A DNA stretch of 64,000 nt, from positions 10,957 through 74,956 of the forward strand of contig JAEWBO010000043.1 of the NCBI GenBank assembly GCA_023391105.1, given 5' to 3'. The translations under genes were made by a program, and so were the position numbers. This DNA is from Bacillota bacterium. GTDB lineage: Bacteria > Bacillota > Clostridia > Christensenellales > SZUA-584. Shown one piece after another: positions 1 to 8,316 of this stretch. Below the pieces are notes generated by a model. That model saw only the letters and a program-made list of their open reading frames with translations, was not told where the DNA came from and searched no databases. Positions within the stretch are counted from its first letter, which is position 1. Every line of letters begins with the position of its first letter.

Positions 1-799
1 TGGCTGGCTGGATATCTGTCTGCTTGTCGTCTTTAACAATGACTCTCATGCCCAACCGGATCACAGCTGCAAGCAGCTTTCCCACAAGGCGGCGCACCGC
101 ATGAGTGCCTATGGGATAAAAGTAACCATCCGCTTTCTTGAAATACGCATAGTCCGCGGGACAGGCCTCCTTGTAAGACTCCAACGCGCTCATGGTCTTA
201 AACGCGCCAAAGTATGCGAAATCCGCCAGACCCGGAAGCCTGCGCTTATCATTGGTCATTGCATGATAAAACGCCTTTGTGTTTTTGCGTATCTGCTTGG
301 ACGCCTTTTTTTCGAGTATCGGCATACGGATGGGCGGCATGGACACACCGAGCCTAAGTGATTTCTTCGCGCCTGCCGACAGCAGGGCGAGCTGAGCCAG
401 CGCCTGCTTCATGCCTATTACGCCACCGACCGTGGACACAGCAAGAAACACCTTGTCGAAAAAGCAGGGTCGGTGCAGCGTATACGCAAATCTGTCAATA
501 AAGTTCTTCATGATCGCAGGTACGCCCATCGCATAGGTGGGCGCGGCAATGACGATGCCGTCCGCCTCCATTATCTTTGAATAGATCATGTCGCGGTCGT
601 CCTTTAACGGACATTTGTCTTCGCCCTTTGCAAAGCATGTAAAGCAACCCTTGCACATCTCTAAGCGGCAGTCTGCTAAGAACAGATACTCAAAATTAAG
701 GCCTTCATCCATGTTCACCAGAATGTTCTTTACACGCTCCACCGCGTTATATGTATTGCCCTTCTTTCGCGGGCTGCCCATAATCGCCAGTACTTTCAT
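1..799 (-). CDS. Flavodoxin-family FMN reductase-like protein, C-terminus cut off by window edge
   Basis: Reading from the ATG at 799, the frame stays open for 266 codons to the window edge, so the 3' end is missing. The N-terminus MKVLAIMGSPRKKGNT is the FMN phosphate-binding loop of NADPH-dependent FMN reductase/flavodoxin-like proteins. It is followed by a Cys cluster (CRLEMCKGC, then C, then GEDKCPLKDD) and the APTYAMGVPAIMKNFIDR strand-loop typical of this family. The Cys pattern resembles flavoproteins of anaerobes that handle electron transfer. The gene lies 3 bp downstream of a TetR gene on the same strand and is probably co-transcribed with it. The substrate cannot be told. Family assignment is firm; specific function is unknown. 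Confidence 0.85.
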   Translation of the reverse strand, partial: MKVLAIMGSPRKKGNTYNAVERVKNILVNMDEGLNFEYLFLADCRLEMCKGCFTCFAKGEDKCPLKDDRDMIYSKIMEADGIVIAAPTYAMGVPAIMKNFIDRFAYTLHRPCFFDKVFLAVSTVGGVIGMKQALAQLALLSAGAKKSLRLGVSMPPIRMPILEKKASKQIRKNTKAFYHAMTNDKRRLPGLADFAYFGAFKTMSALESYKEACPADYAYFKKADGYFYPIGTHAVRRLVGKLLAAVIRLGMRVIVKDDKQTDIQPA

Positions 800-802
800 G
801 AT

Positions 803-1402
803 TTATTCTCCTTGTTTCAAAATATATCGGGCAAAGTAGTCGTTGTGCTGTTTCATTTTTTTATCAATCACTTCAAGGCTCGGGCTGTCGTGCAGAAAAT
901 TCTGTTCATAATACAGATACACGATATACGCGTTGTACTCCTCAGCAAGCACACGCGTATCCATATCACGAATAAGCCCTTTTTCCGCCATAACATCAAA
1001 AACATGCTTTGTGGTCTGGGCAGGATTATCAATCAGCACTTGTACAAAGGAATCACGCACAGACCGGTTGTATTGCTGCTCCCTCGTAATGATTTTCGCC
1101 ATCTTTAGCACAACGGGCTCCCACATCACCTGCTTAAACCGCTCAAACGCGAGCTCAAAGTATTGGCTGGGCGATTCTATCTCCGGCATCTGCACATCCG
1201 TCTGTGTGAGCTTTTCACTGAAAAGCGCAAATATGCTGTTCAGAATATCTTCCTTGCTCTCATAATGCTTGTAAAGCGAGCTCGCCTTGATACCCACCTC
1301 GTTAGCGATCTGGCGCATCGACACTTCCTTGAACCCATATTGCGCAATCAGATCGATGGACACAGAGAGTATCCTTTGTTTGGTCGTCACTTCGGCTTGC
1401 AT
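803..1402 (-). CDS. TetR/AcrR-family transcriptional regulator
   Basis: This 199-residue protein has an N-terminal TetR helix-turn-helix (about residues 8-55; GFKEVSMRQIANEVGIKASSLYKHY) and a variable C-terminal ligand domain. The ATG at 1402 is preceded by AAAGGAGAG. It is the first gene of a probable two-gene unit with the downstream flavoprotein. Its promoter carries two near-identical palindromes (separate entry), which suggests autoregulation. The divergent adhE promoter starts only about 50 bp away, so the regulator could influence adhE too (inference). The ligand is unknown. Confidence 0.9.
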   Translation of the reverse strand: MQAEVTTKQRILSVSIDLIAQYGFKEVSMRQIANEVGIKASSLYKHYESKEDILNSIFALFSEKLTQTDVQMPEIESPSQYFELAFERFKQVMWEPVVLKMAKIITREQQYNRSVRDSFVQVLIDNPAQTTKHVFDVMAEKGLIRDMDTRVLAEEYNAYIVYLYYEQNFLHDSPSLEVIDKKMKQHNDYFARYILKQGE

Positions 1403-1417
1403 AATCTCTCCTTTGGC

Positions 1418-1463
1418 TAACGCTTGTTATCCTCATTATAGGCTAACACTTGTTATCCGTCAA
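1418..1463 (-). promoter_or_regulatory. TetR promoter with two tandem operators
   Basis: On the minus strand TTGACG (1463-1458) is 17 bp from TATAAT (1440-1435). The palindrome TAACACTTGTTA (1444-1455) fills the spacer. A one-mismatch copy, TAACGCTTGTTA (1418-1429), lies just past the -10, with the two copies 26 bp apart. Binding would block the promoter, as expected for TetR autoregulation. Confidence 0.7.
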
Positions 1464-1513
1464 TCCTCTGTAATACGATAACGTAAAAATAAAATTTTAT
1501 CGATATATTTTTA

Positions 1514-1542
1514 TTGACATACTTTTCACAATCTCGTATAAT
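1514..1542 (+). promoter_or_regulatory. Consensus sigma-A promoter of adhE
   Basis: TTGACA (1514-1519), a 17-bp spacer and TATAAT (1537-1542) match the sigma-A consensus at every position. Transcription would begin about 100 bp before the adhE start codon. Confidence 0.85.
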
Positions 1543-1546
1543 CTAA

Positions 1547-1564
1547 TTGTGAAATGATTCACAA
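1547..1564 (+). promoter_or_regulatory. Rex operator overlapping the adhE transcription start
   Basis: TTGTGAA-ATGA-TTCACAA is a perfect 7+4+7 inverted repeat identical to the known Rex consensus TTGTGAA-N4-TTCACAA. It begins 5 bp after the -10 box and so covers the start site. Rex is an NADH-sensing repressor that releases fermentative alcohol dehydrogenase genes when NADH is high. Direct sequence match; binding itself is inferred. Confidence 0.85.
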
Positions 1565-1647
1565 CCAAGAGCGTATAACCGCTTTCAATTATGGAAACTT
1601 AAGCCCTAAAGGGTTTAAATAAAATTTATAACAAGGAGAATAAAGCG

Positions 1648-4242
1648 ATGGCAACAGAAAAAAAAGCGCAGGATTTAAATGCCGTCATTGACGGTCTGGT
1701 GAAAAATGCGAACGACGCTTTGAAAGCCTATATGGCGATGGATCAGAAGCAGATAGACGGCATGGTCCACGCCATGACGCTGGCCGGGCTGGATAACCAC
1801 ATGCGTCTTGCCAAGATGGCCGTAGAAGAAACCGGCCGCGGTGTCTTCGAAGACAAAGTCATCAAAAATATATTCGCGACCGAATACATCTGGCACAGCA
1901 TCAAAGATCAGAAAACCGTGGGCATCGTGGACGAAAGCGAACTGGAAGGATACGTCGAGGTCGCGGAGCCCGTTGGCATTATCGCAGGCGTGACGCCCGT
2001 CACCAACCCGACCTCCACGACGATGTTCAAGGCGCTGATTGCAGCGAAAACACGTAACCCGATCATATTCGCGTTCCACCCTTCCGCGCAAAAGTGCTCG
2101 GTGGAATCCGCAAAGGTGCTGCGCGATGCGGCCATCAAATACGGCGGCCCCGAAAACCTCATTCAGTGGATCGAAACGCCATCCATCGAAGCAACAAGCG
2201 CGCTGATGAACCACCCCAACGTATCTTTGATACTCGCCACGGGCGGCTCCGGCATGGTGAGAAGCGCGTACAGCGCAGGCAAACCGGCGCTCGGCGTGGG
2301 TCCTGGCAACGTACCCTGCTACATTCACAAGGATGTGGATATCGAGCGCGCCTGCACCGACCTCATCATTTCCAAGACGTTTGATAACGGTATGATCTGC
2401 GCTTCCGAGCAGGCCGCGATCGTGCATAAGGACATCGCCCCCGCGTTTGAAGCCACGATGAAACGCCTTGGCTGCGTGTTTCTTAATGATGAGGACACCA
2501 CGAAGCTGACAAATTACGTAATCAACACGGCGAAGATGGCTGTCAACCCCGAGGTTGTGGGCAAAACGGCCGCATGGATTGCCGAAAAAGCGGGCATCAA
2601 GGTGCCAGCCGATGTCAAGATTTTGCTTGCGAAGCTGCCAAAGCCGGATGTCGCTTATCCGCTATCGCTTGAAAAGCTCTCCCCCGTGCTTGCTTACTTT
2701 GTTGCGAAGGATGAAAAGCAGGGCTTTGAGTTTGCCAACAAGATGCTCGAGCTGGGCGGCCTCGGCCACAGCGCTGTGATTCACGCGAATGACGAGGCAC
2801 TGACAGTCGCGTTCGGCGAAGCCATGAAGGTGGGCCGCGTCATCGTCAACACGCCGTCCTCGCAGGGCGCGATCGGCGACATATACAACACGAACACCCC
2901 GTCGCTGACGCTCGGGTGCGGATCGTTCGGCCGTAATTCGACCACGTCCAATATCTCGTCCATCAATCTGCTGAATAAGAAGCGCATCGCGCAGAGGAGG
3001 GTGAATATGCAGTGGTTTAAGATTCCGCCGAAGATCTACTTTGAGAACAATTCCGTGCAGTATCTGGCTTCAATGCCGAACATCAGCCGCGCGTTTATCG
3101 TGACAGACCCAATGATGGTGGAGCTCGGCTACATCGACAAGGTGCTGCATTACCTGAGAAAACGCGATAAGTATTGCCACAGCGAAATATTCGCTGACGT
3201 GGAGCCCGACCCGTCTGTCGATACCATCATGCGCGGCGTAGACGCCATGAACAAGTTCAATCCGGATGTCATTATCGCACTGGGCGGCGGCAGCGCCATC
3301 GACGCGGCCAAGGGCATGTGGCTGTTCTTCGAGCATCCCGAAACGGACTTCGAAGGCCTGCGGCTCAAGTTCTTAGACATCCGCAAGCGCGCGTTCCTTT
3401 TCCCGAACCTTGGCAAAAAAGCGCAGCTCGTCGCGATACCTACCACATCGGGTACAGGTTCTGAGGTAACGTCGTTCTCGGTCATCACCGACAAAAAGAA
3501 CGGCAACGTCAAGTACCCGCTGGCGGACTACGAGCTCACGCCAGATGTGGCGATCATCGATCCGCAGTTTGTGCGTACGATGCCCAAAGCCATCACGGCG
3601 GACACCAGCATGGACGTGCTGACCCACGCGATCGAAGCGTATGTGTCTATACTCGCTTCGGATTACACCAACGGCCTTGCAATCAAAGCGATCGAGCTTG
3701 TGTTCAAATATCTGCGCCGCTCCTACAACGATCCCGAAGACGCGGTGGCGCGTGAGAAGATGCACAACGCATCGTGCATCGCAGGTATGGCGTTCACCAA
3801 CGCGTTCCTGGGTATCAACCACTCGCTGGCACACAAGCTGGGCGGCGAATACCATATCCCGCACGGCCGCGCCAACGCAATACTGCTGCCCCACGTGATC
3901 GAATACAACGCGCAGACGCCCACGAAGTTTGCGATATTCCCCAAATACGGCAAGTTCGTCGCAGACGAGCGCTACGCGCAGATTTCCCGGTATTTGGGCT
4001 TCGGCGGCACGACCAAGGAAGAGCAGATCGCGAATCTTGTCAAAGAAGTCAGACAGCTCATGAAGGATCTTGACAGACCGATGTCGATTGCCGAGTGCGG
4101 TGTGGACGAGAAGGAATTCCTGGCCAAGCTCGAAGGGCTCTCGGAGCGTGCGTTCGAGGATCAGTGCACAACGGCGAATCCACGTTATCCGCTTGTCACT
4201 GAGCTTGCGGACATATACAAAAAAGCGTACTACGGAAAATAG
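1648..4242 (+). CDS. adhE: Bifunctional acetaldehyde-CoA/alcohol dehydrogenase AdhE
   Basis: The 864-residue length is normal for AdhE, which reduces acetyl-CoA to acetaldehyde and then ethanol with two NADH and forms spirosomes in the cytoplasm. The N-terminal half is the CoA-acylating aldehyde dehydrogenase, with its catalytic Cys in DNGMICASEQ (about residue 252). The C-terminal half (from about residue 450, MQWFKIPPKIYFE) is the iron-dependent alcohol dehydrogenase, with GGGSAIDAAKG and metal-binding residues in DVLTHAIEAYVS and the NHSLAHKLGG..HIPHGRAN region. AAGGAG precedes the ATG. The promoter carries a Rex site, which fits NADH-driven ethanol formation in fermentation. A terminator follows. 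Confidence 0.97.
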   Translation: MATEKKAQDLNAVIDGLVKNANDALKAYMAMDQKQIDGMVHAMTLAGLDNHMRLAKMAVEETGRGVFEDKVIKNIFATEYIWHSIKDQKTVGIVDESELEGYVEVAEPVGIIAGVTPVTNPTSTTMFKALIAAKTRNPIIFAFHPSAQKCSVESAKVLRDAAIKYGGPENLIQWIETPSIEATSALMNHPNVSLILATGGSGMVRSAYSAGKPALGVGPGNVPCYIHKDVDIERACTDLIISKTFDNGMICASEQAAIVHKDIAPAFEATMKRLGCVFLNDEDTTKLTNYVINTAKMAVNPEVVGKTAAWIAEKAGIKVPADVKILLAKLPKPDVAYPLSLEKLSPVLAYFVAKDEKQGFEFANKMLELGGLGHSAVIHANDEALTVAFGEAMKVGRVIVNTPSSQGAIGDIYNTNTPSLTLGCGSFGRNSTTSNISSINLLNKKRIAQRRVNMQWFKIPPKIYFENNSVQYLASMPNISRAFIVTDPMMVELGYIDKVLHYLRKRDKYCHSEIFADVEPDPSVDTIMRGVDAMNKFNPDVIIALGGGSAIDAAKGMWLFFEHPETDFEGLRLKFLDIRKRAFLFPNLGKKAQLVAIPTTSGTGSEVTSFSVITDKKNGNVKYPLADYELTPDVAIIDPQFVRTMPKAITADTSMDVLTHAIEAYVSILASDYTNGLAIKAIELVFKYLRRSYNDPEDAVAREKMHNASCIAGMAFTNAFLGINHSLAHKLGGEYHIPHGRANAILLPHVIEYNAQTPTKFAIFPKYGKFVADERYAQISRYLGFGGTTKEEQIANLVKEVRQLMKDLDRPMSIAECGVDEKEFLAKLEGLSERAFEDQCTTANPRYPLVTELADIYKKAYYGK

Positions 4243-4261
4243 AATACAACTCCAGACAAAG

Positions 4262-4294
4262 AGAAGCAGCCTGTCATGCGGGCTGCTTCTTTAT
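4262..4294 (+). terminator. Intrinsic terminator of adhE
   Basis: AGAAGCAGCC (4262-4271) pairs perfectly with GGCTGCTTCT (4281-4290) and is followed by a short U-rich tail, 20 bp after the adhE stop. Confidence 0.8.
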
Positions 4295-4490
4295 ATTCAG
4301 CTTAACCCTGCGCTTCGTAGGGAACGGGCGCTTGTGCCCCGAATGGGGTACAAGCGTTCCACAGCAAAAGACAGCCGTGGTTTTATCAGACTCTTCATCC
4401 ACTTTGTGAATTTAGAGTGACAGCCGCAGCTCCGTGCTCTCCGCTTATGTCATGCTGAACCGAAGGTGAAGTAACTGTATGCTTTATTCT
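4295..4490. repeat. Intergenic palindromic repeats downstream of adhE
   Basis: This gene-free stretch holds a long imperfect stem-loop at 4321-4360 (GGAACG..GCTTGT..CCCC-GAAT-GGGG..ACAAGC..GTTCC). The bases around 4445-4470 (GTCATGCTGAACCGAAGGTGAAG) resemble one end of the dispersed GTCATTC element found elsewhere in the window. Related GAACG..CGTTC palindromes recur at 36300-36660. No coding potential is seen. Confidence 0.5.
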
Positions 4491-4501
4491 CTTTATGACA
4501 G

Positions 4502-4545
4502 TTGACATTATCACAATTTATGTTATTATTAACATTGTTAATAAT
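4502..4545 (+). promoter_or_regulatory. Promoter and 21-bp palindromic operator before second TetR gene
   Basis: TTGACA (4502-4507) is 16 bp from TATTAT (4524-4529). A perfect 21-bp palindrome with half-site ATTATTAACA and one central T (4525-4545) overlaps the -10 and start site. It is positioned as an autoregulatory TetR operator for the gene at 4595. Confidence 0.6.
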
Positions 4546-4594
4546 TATTATATCTGTTCACATTTTTGAACTATGTTAATGCACAGGGGACATC

Positions 4595-5215
4595 ATGGCA
4601 AACAAGAAAACAAAAAAAGACGATAACCGACAGCTGAAAAGAGACCGCATCAGAGAGTATTTTTTGAGTGCGGCAAAAGAAATCATCATTCAAGATGGTG
4701 TGGAAAGCATCACGGTAAGAGGTGTCGCAGATCGTGCGGGCTATTCGTACGCCACGCTGTACAACTATTTCGAAGATTTGAACAGCCTGCTCTGGCATAC
4801 GAAGCTGAGTCTGATTAATGATGTGTTTGCTTGGATGAATGAAGCCGTCGCCGATGTTCCCAAAGATATCACCGGATTAAAAAAAACGTACGAAATATAT
4901 ATGTCCTATTACTTCGATCATCCAAATGCATTTAAATTCTTATATAATCATAGGGTTTACGCCCCCGCCACGCAAAGCAGACCCCACGAGGTTGATTTTG
5001 ACAAAACCATGCGCGAAACCTTTAAGAGCCTTGTTCTCGCCTGCAAGCTGCGTGAAGAGGATGTGCCTCTGGCTTACAGGCTTTTTGTCTATGTGGTACA
5101 TGGTTTGTTGACGCTCCATTTTTCCGGCAATACAAATTCGTCTCTCGAAATGGCCGTCGGCGAAATGAGTATGGTGATAGATTTTATATTTAGCAGAAAG
5201 GCAGAAGAAAAATGA
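4595..5215 (+). CDS. TetR/AcrR-family transcriptional regulator
   Basis: This 206-residue protein has a charged N-terminal extension (about 20 residues, Lys/Asp/Arg-rich) ahead of a TetR helix-turn-helix (ESITVRGVADRAGYSYATLYNYF). The C-terminal domain is helical and of unknown ligand. The ATG follows AGGGGACATC. Its last codons overlap the ATG of the following flavodoxin gene by 4 bp (ATGA), so the two are translationally coupled, and the flavodoxin is the likely co-regulated target. A palindrome at 4525-4545 is the probable operator. Confidence 0.88.
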   Translation: MANKKTKKDDNRQLKRDRIREYFLSAAKEIIIQDGVESITVRGVADRAGYSYATLYNYFEDLNSLLWHTKLSLINDVFAWMNEAVADVPKDITGLKKTYEIYMSYYFDHPNAFKFLYNHRVYAPATQSRPHEVDFDKTMRETFKSLVLACKLREEDVPLAYRLFVYVVHGLLTLHFSGNTNSSLEMAVGEMSMVIDFIFSRKAEEK

Positions 5216-5676
5216 AAGTAGGAATTATTGTTCACTCCCACACAGGCAACACGCTCAGCGTGGCAGAAAAACTCAAAGACGCGATTGCCGTAAAAGGCCA
5301 TACGGTTACACTTGAGAGGGTTAACGCTGTCAACGAAGACCCTTCGGCCCAAGGCCCCGTTGAACTCAAAGACATCCCCGAAGCCGGCAGCTATGATGCA
5401 CTAATTTTCGGCGCGCCAGTGAGAGCCTTCTCGCTGACACCGACAATGAAGGCCTATCTGGCACAGATATCCACGCTTCAAGGCAAGAAAGTGGGTTGCT
5501 TTACGACTCAACAGTTTCCTTTTGCATGGCTTGGCGGCAATAATGTGATTGGCCAGATGAAAAAAGCCTGCCAATCCAAAGGCGCTGTCCCCTTCAGCAC
5601 AGGCGTTATCAACTGGGGTTCGAAAAAGCGCGAAGAGAAAATTGCTGATGTTCTTAATAAGCTGAGCAACCTATAA
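5212..5676 (+). CDS. Flavodoxin / NAD(P)H-dependent oxidoreductase-like protein
   Basis: This 154-residue flavodoxin-fold protein has the FMN phosphate loop HSHTGNTLSVAEKL at residues 8-21, followed by GAPVRAFSLTPTMKAYL, the second FMN-contact loop. It is a cytoplasmic electron carrier or quinone/nitro-compound reductase by family. It overlaps the preceding TetR gene by 4 bp, so it is probably induced when that repressor binds its ligand. It is distinct in length and sequence from the flavoprotein at the window start. The physiological partner is unknown. Confidence 0.85.
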   Translation: MKVGIIVHSHTGNTLSVAEKLKDAIAVKGHTVTLERVNAVNEDPSAQGPVELKDIPEAGSYDALIFGAPVRAFSLTPTMKAYLAQISTLQGKKVGCFTTQQFPFAWLGGNNVIGQMKKACQSKGAVPFSTGVINWGSKKREEKIADVLNKLSNL

Positions 5677-5765
5677 GGAGTACTCAAAGCCATCAGCTAT
5701 CCCTATGATTGATGCTTACAGGGTACGGCAAGAAGACGGCTCTTGGCCGCCTCCTTGCCTCTATG

Positions 5766-7166
5766 TCAACGAGCCGCGAGCCCGCGAACTGCGCGGACTA
5801 GCGCGTCGATATCCTCATACGTGTTGTAAAGCCCCAGCGAGGCGCGTGCTGTGCTGCCAAGGCCATAGTGTGCAAGCGCGGGCTGTGCGCAGTGATGTCC
5901 TGCGCGTATCGCGATACCCTGCATATTAAGCTTTTGGGCGATGACGTTAGGCTCCATATTGTGCATCACAAACGCCGCCACGCTCGTTTTGCTTTTGGAC
6001 GTACCGATCAGCCTCACGCCTGGTATGCGCGAAAGGTTCTCCATCATGTACTGCGTGAGCGTATGCTCAAACGCCGCGATCCTGTCCATACCGACTTCGC
6101 TTAAGTAGTCGATGGCCGTACCCAGCCCCACCGCATCAGCGATGTTGCCCGTGCCCGCTTCAAACTTGGCGGGCAGCGGCTGATATTCCGTCTGCTCAAA
6201 GCTCACGTTTTTAATCATGCCCCCGCCGCTCTGATACGGCGGCATGTTTTCCAGCAGCGCCTTTTTGCCGTAAAGTATACCAATGCCCGTGGGCGCGTAC
6301 ACCTTATGGCCCGAAAATACGAAGAAATCGGCATCCATCTCCTGCACATTGACAGGTAAATGCGGCGCTGATTGTGCGCCGTCCACAAGTATCAGCGCGC
6401 CGTGACGGTGGGCGATGTCCGCAAGCTTACGCACGGGATTGACCGTGCCCAGCACGTTGGACACATGCGCGGCAGCCACAAGTCGTGTGCGCGGCGTAAA
6501 CAGCTGCTCGAAGGCGAACAGCTTTAAGTCCCCGTTAATGTCCATCGGCGCCACCTTTAGCACTGCGCCTGTTTTTTCTGCCACACGCTGCCACGGCACG
6601 ATGTTGGAATGGTGTTCCATCTCAGTGAGTATGATCTCATCGCCCGGCGACAGATTGTTCATACCCCAGCTTGCCGCTACAAGGTTGATGCCCTCCGTCG
6701 CGCCGCGTACAAATACGATCTCCTCGCGTGACGATGCGCCGATAAACGCGCGCACCTTATCGCGCGCCTCTTCATAGCACAGCGTGGCCTGCTGCGCAAG
6801 CGTATGAGCGCCGCGGTGCACGTTGGAGTTGCACGAGCTGTAATACCGGCTCACCTCGTCTATCACACTCTGCGGCTTTTGCGTGGTGGCGGCGTTATCC
6901 AGCCACACTAGCGGCTTTCCGTTCACCTTATGTCTGAGTATAGGAAAGTCGTCGCGCACGTACAGCGCCGTGTGCATCGGCGCGCCGCTCGGCGCTGACG
7001 TAGTCGCCATGCGCTGCTGCATAAAGTAATATGGCGTTTCAGACACCTCAGCAGTTTCCTGTTGCCCGCTTCCGCCGCGGTAATAGCTGTTCGCCAGGGA
7101 CATGAGTTCCTCGAACGACTTGCCCCCCATGCCGCAATTATACGCTGACATATTATTGGTAATCAT
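5766..7166 (-). CDS. SufS-type cysteine desulfurase, predicted encapsulin cargo
   Basis: This class V aminotransferase-fold, PLP-dependent cysteine desulfurase takes sulfur from L-cysteine as an enzyme persulfide, giving alanine. The PLP lysine is in FVFSGHKVYAPTGIG, and the catalytic Cys lies in AIRAGHHCAQPALAHYG near the C-terminus, the SufS (group II) pattern. The core begins at about residue 66 (DDFPILRHKV..WLDNAATTQKPQ). Ahead of it is a low-complexity Ser/Gly/Gln-rich extension absent from ordinary SufS. In family 2A encapsulin systems such an N-terminal extension targets the enzyme into the shell. The gene overlaps the encapsulin gene by 14 bp. The ATG at 7166 was chosen because GAGGTGG sits 9 bp upstream. 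No sufBCD or iscU is adjacent, so it may store sulfur rather than build Fe-S clusters (inference). Confidence 0.93.
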   Translation of the reverse strand: MITNNMSAYNCGMGGKSFEELMSLANSYYRGGSGQQETAEVSETPYYFMQQRMATTSAPSGAPMHTALYVRDDFPILRHKVNGKPLVWLDNAATTQKPQSVIDEVSRYYSSCNSNVHRGAHTLAQQATLCYEEARDKVRAFIGASSREEIVFVRGATEGINLVAASWGMNNLSPGDEIILTEMEHHSNIVPWQRVAEKTGAVLKVAPMDINGDLKLFAFEQLFTPRTRLVAAAHVSNVLGTVNPVRKLADIAHRHGALILVDGAQSAPHLPVNVQEMDADFFVFSGHKVYAPTGIGILYGKKALLENMPPYQSGGGMIKNVSFEQTEYQPLPAKFEAGTGNIADAVGLGTAIDYLSEVGMDRIAAFEHTLTQYMMENLSRIPGVRLIGTSKSKTSVAAFVMHNMEPNVIAQKLNMQGIAIRAGHHCAQPALAHYGLGSTARASLGLYNTYEDIDALVRAVRGLAAR

Positions 7167-8139
7167 AGTAGTTTCCCACCTCGACATTCTCGAGAACACC
7201 CAAAGCGTCGTCTGCGAGTACTGCGATAGAGAAATATAGGCTTAAAATATACGAGGCGATGCCCCTGTTGTCGATGCCGCCCAGCTTCATTGAAAGGCTG
7301 GGGACTTCCGTTTCATCGGGCACGCCCGGCTGATGCAAGCCGACCACGCCCTGATGCTTTTCACCGACGCGTACAAGCAATATGTTCGTACTGCCGCTTT
7401 GCGTATGGGTATGCGCGCGGTTACCGACAAGCAGCTTGTCGCACGGCACCAGCGGTACGCCGCGCCACGTGATAAACGGAGAACCGAACAGATTCATGGC
7501 TACGGGCGGTACGCCGCGCCGCGTACATTCACGCCCGAACGCCGCAATCGCCTTGGGATGCGCCAAAAAGAACGCGGGTTTTTTCCAAACCTTGGAGAGC
7601 AGATCATCAAGGTCATCGGGCGTGGGCGCGCCGCGCCTTGCGCGAATGCGCATATCGGGAGCAGCCACATTGACCAGGCCGAACTCAGGATTGTTGATCA
7701 ACTCCCATTCCTGCCGCTCCTTCATCGCTTCAATCGTGAGCCGAATCTGCTCATGTTTCTGATCGATTGGACTGTTAAAGATATCGGTCACGTTGGTGTT
7801 GAGCCGCAGGATCGTTTGTATCATGCTCAGCATGTATTCCTTCGGTTCTTCTTCATAATCCGCATATGTTTCGCTGATGTTATCCTCGTTGATCGGCCTG
7901 TGGTTCGCCGCAATCATTTTTTCGCCGTATTCGTTTACGAGTTCCTGCATATCCTGCGCCCGTTTGATGTGGTTCACGCGGAAGACACCGGCTTCAAGAG
8001 GTATCCAGGGTAAAAAATCCAAAAACCACCGGGGTGTGATGCTGTCCATTATCGGTGGTGTTTTTGTTGAATTGGAAAGACGCCGTGCGGCACTTGAGTA
8101 CAGGCTCATATGCGTCATAGAGGGATCATATTGATTCAC
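7153..8139 (-). CDS. Family 2A encapsulin nanocompartment shell protein (SrpI-like)
   Basis: This 328-residue protein begins with the signature block of family 2A encapsulins (SAARRLSNSTKTPPIMDSITPRWF, then LPWIPLEAGVFRVN). The HK97-fold body follows (LVNVAAPDMRIRARRGAPTPDDLDDLL; HPKAIAAFGRECTRRGVPP; GSPFITWRGVPLVPCDKL) and the end has SYILSLYFSIAVLADDALGVLENVEV. Homologues such as cyanobacterial SrpI assemble into icosahedral protein shells that package a cysteine desulfurase. The desulfurase gene here overlaps the 3' end, which fixes cargo identity by context. The start is GTG at 8139 with AAGGTG upstream; the ATG at 8118 is a possible alternative. Two adjacent palindromes sit just upstream. 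Serine acetyltransferase or rhodanese partners, often seen nearby in this family, are absent. Confidence 0.95.
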   Translation of the reverse strand: MNQYDPSMTHMSLYSSAARRLSNSTKTPPIMDSITPRWFLDFLPWIPLEAGVFRVNHIKRAQDMQELVNEYGEKMIAANHRPINEDNISETYADYEEEPKEYMLSMIQTILRLNTNVTDIFNSPIDQKHEQIRLTIEAMKERQEWELINNPEFGLVNVAAPDMRIRARRGAPTPDDLDDLLSKVWKKPAFFLAHPKAIAAFGRECTRRGVPPVAMNLFGSPFITWRGVPLVPCDKLLVGNRAHTHTQSGSTNILLVRVGEKHQGVVGLHQPGVPDETEVPSLSMKLGGIDNRGIASYILSLYFSIAVLADDALGVLENVEVGNYYDYQ

Positions 8140-8164
8140 TTTTCTTCACCTTCTTATATCTGAT

Positions 8165-8194
8165 GACCATAGTGGTCTTCATATACTATATGAA
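8165..8194 (-). promoter_or_regulatory. Two abutting palindromes upstream of the encapsulin gene
   Basis: GACCA-TAG-TGGTC (8165-8177) directly adjoins the perfect 17-bp palindrome TTCATATA-C-TATATGAA (8178-8194). They lie 26-55 bp before the GTG start codon. They could be operators or an mRNA hairpin controlling the encapsulin operon. No clear -35/-10 pair was seen around them. Confidence 0.45.
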
Positions 8195-8316
8195 CTCAAA
8201 GCCTGCTCTGTGCCGTCTTTATGAACGTCCAGCCAAGCGGGGACGCAATTGAGTTCAAGAAGCTTCTTGCTAGCTTGTTCGTGATTGACACGTATAATTG
8301 AATCTATTTTTTTGTT

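Noticed and set aside
1675..2427. 250-codon frame antisense to adhE
   Set aside because: Mirror of adhE codon bias; no ribosome site, and low-complexity His/Arg-rich product.
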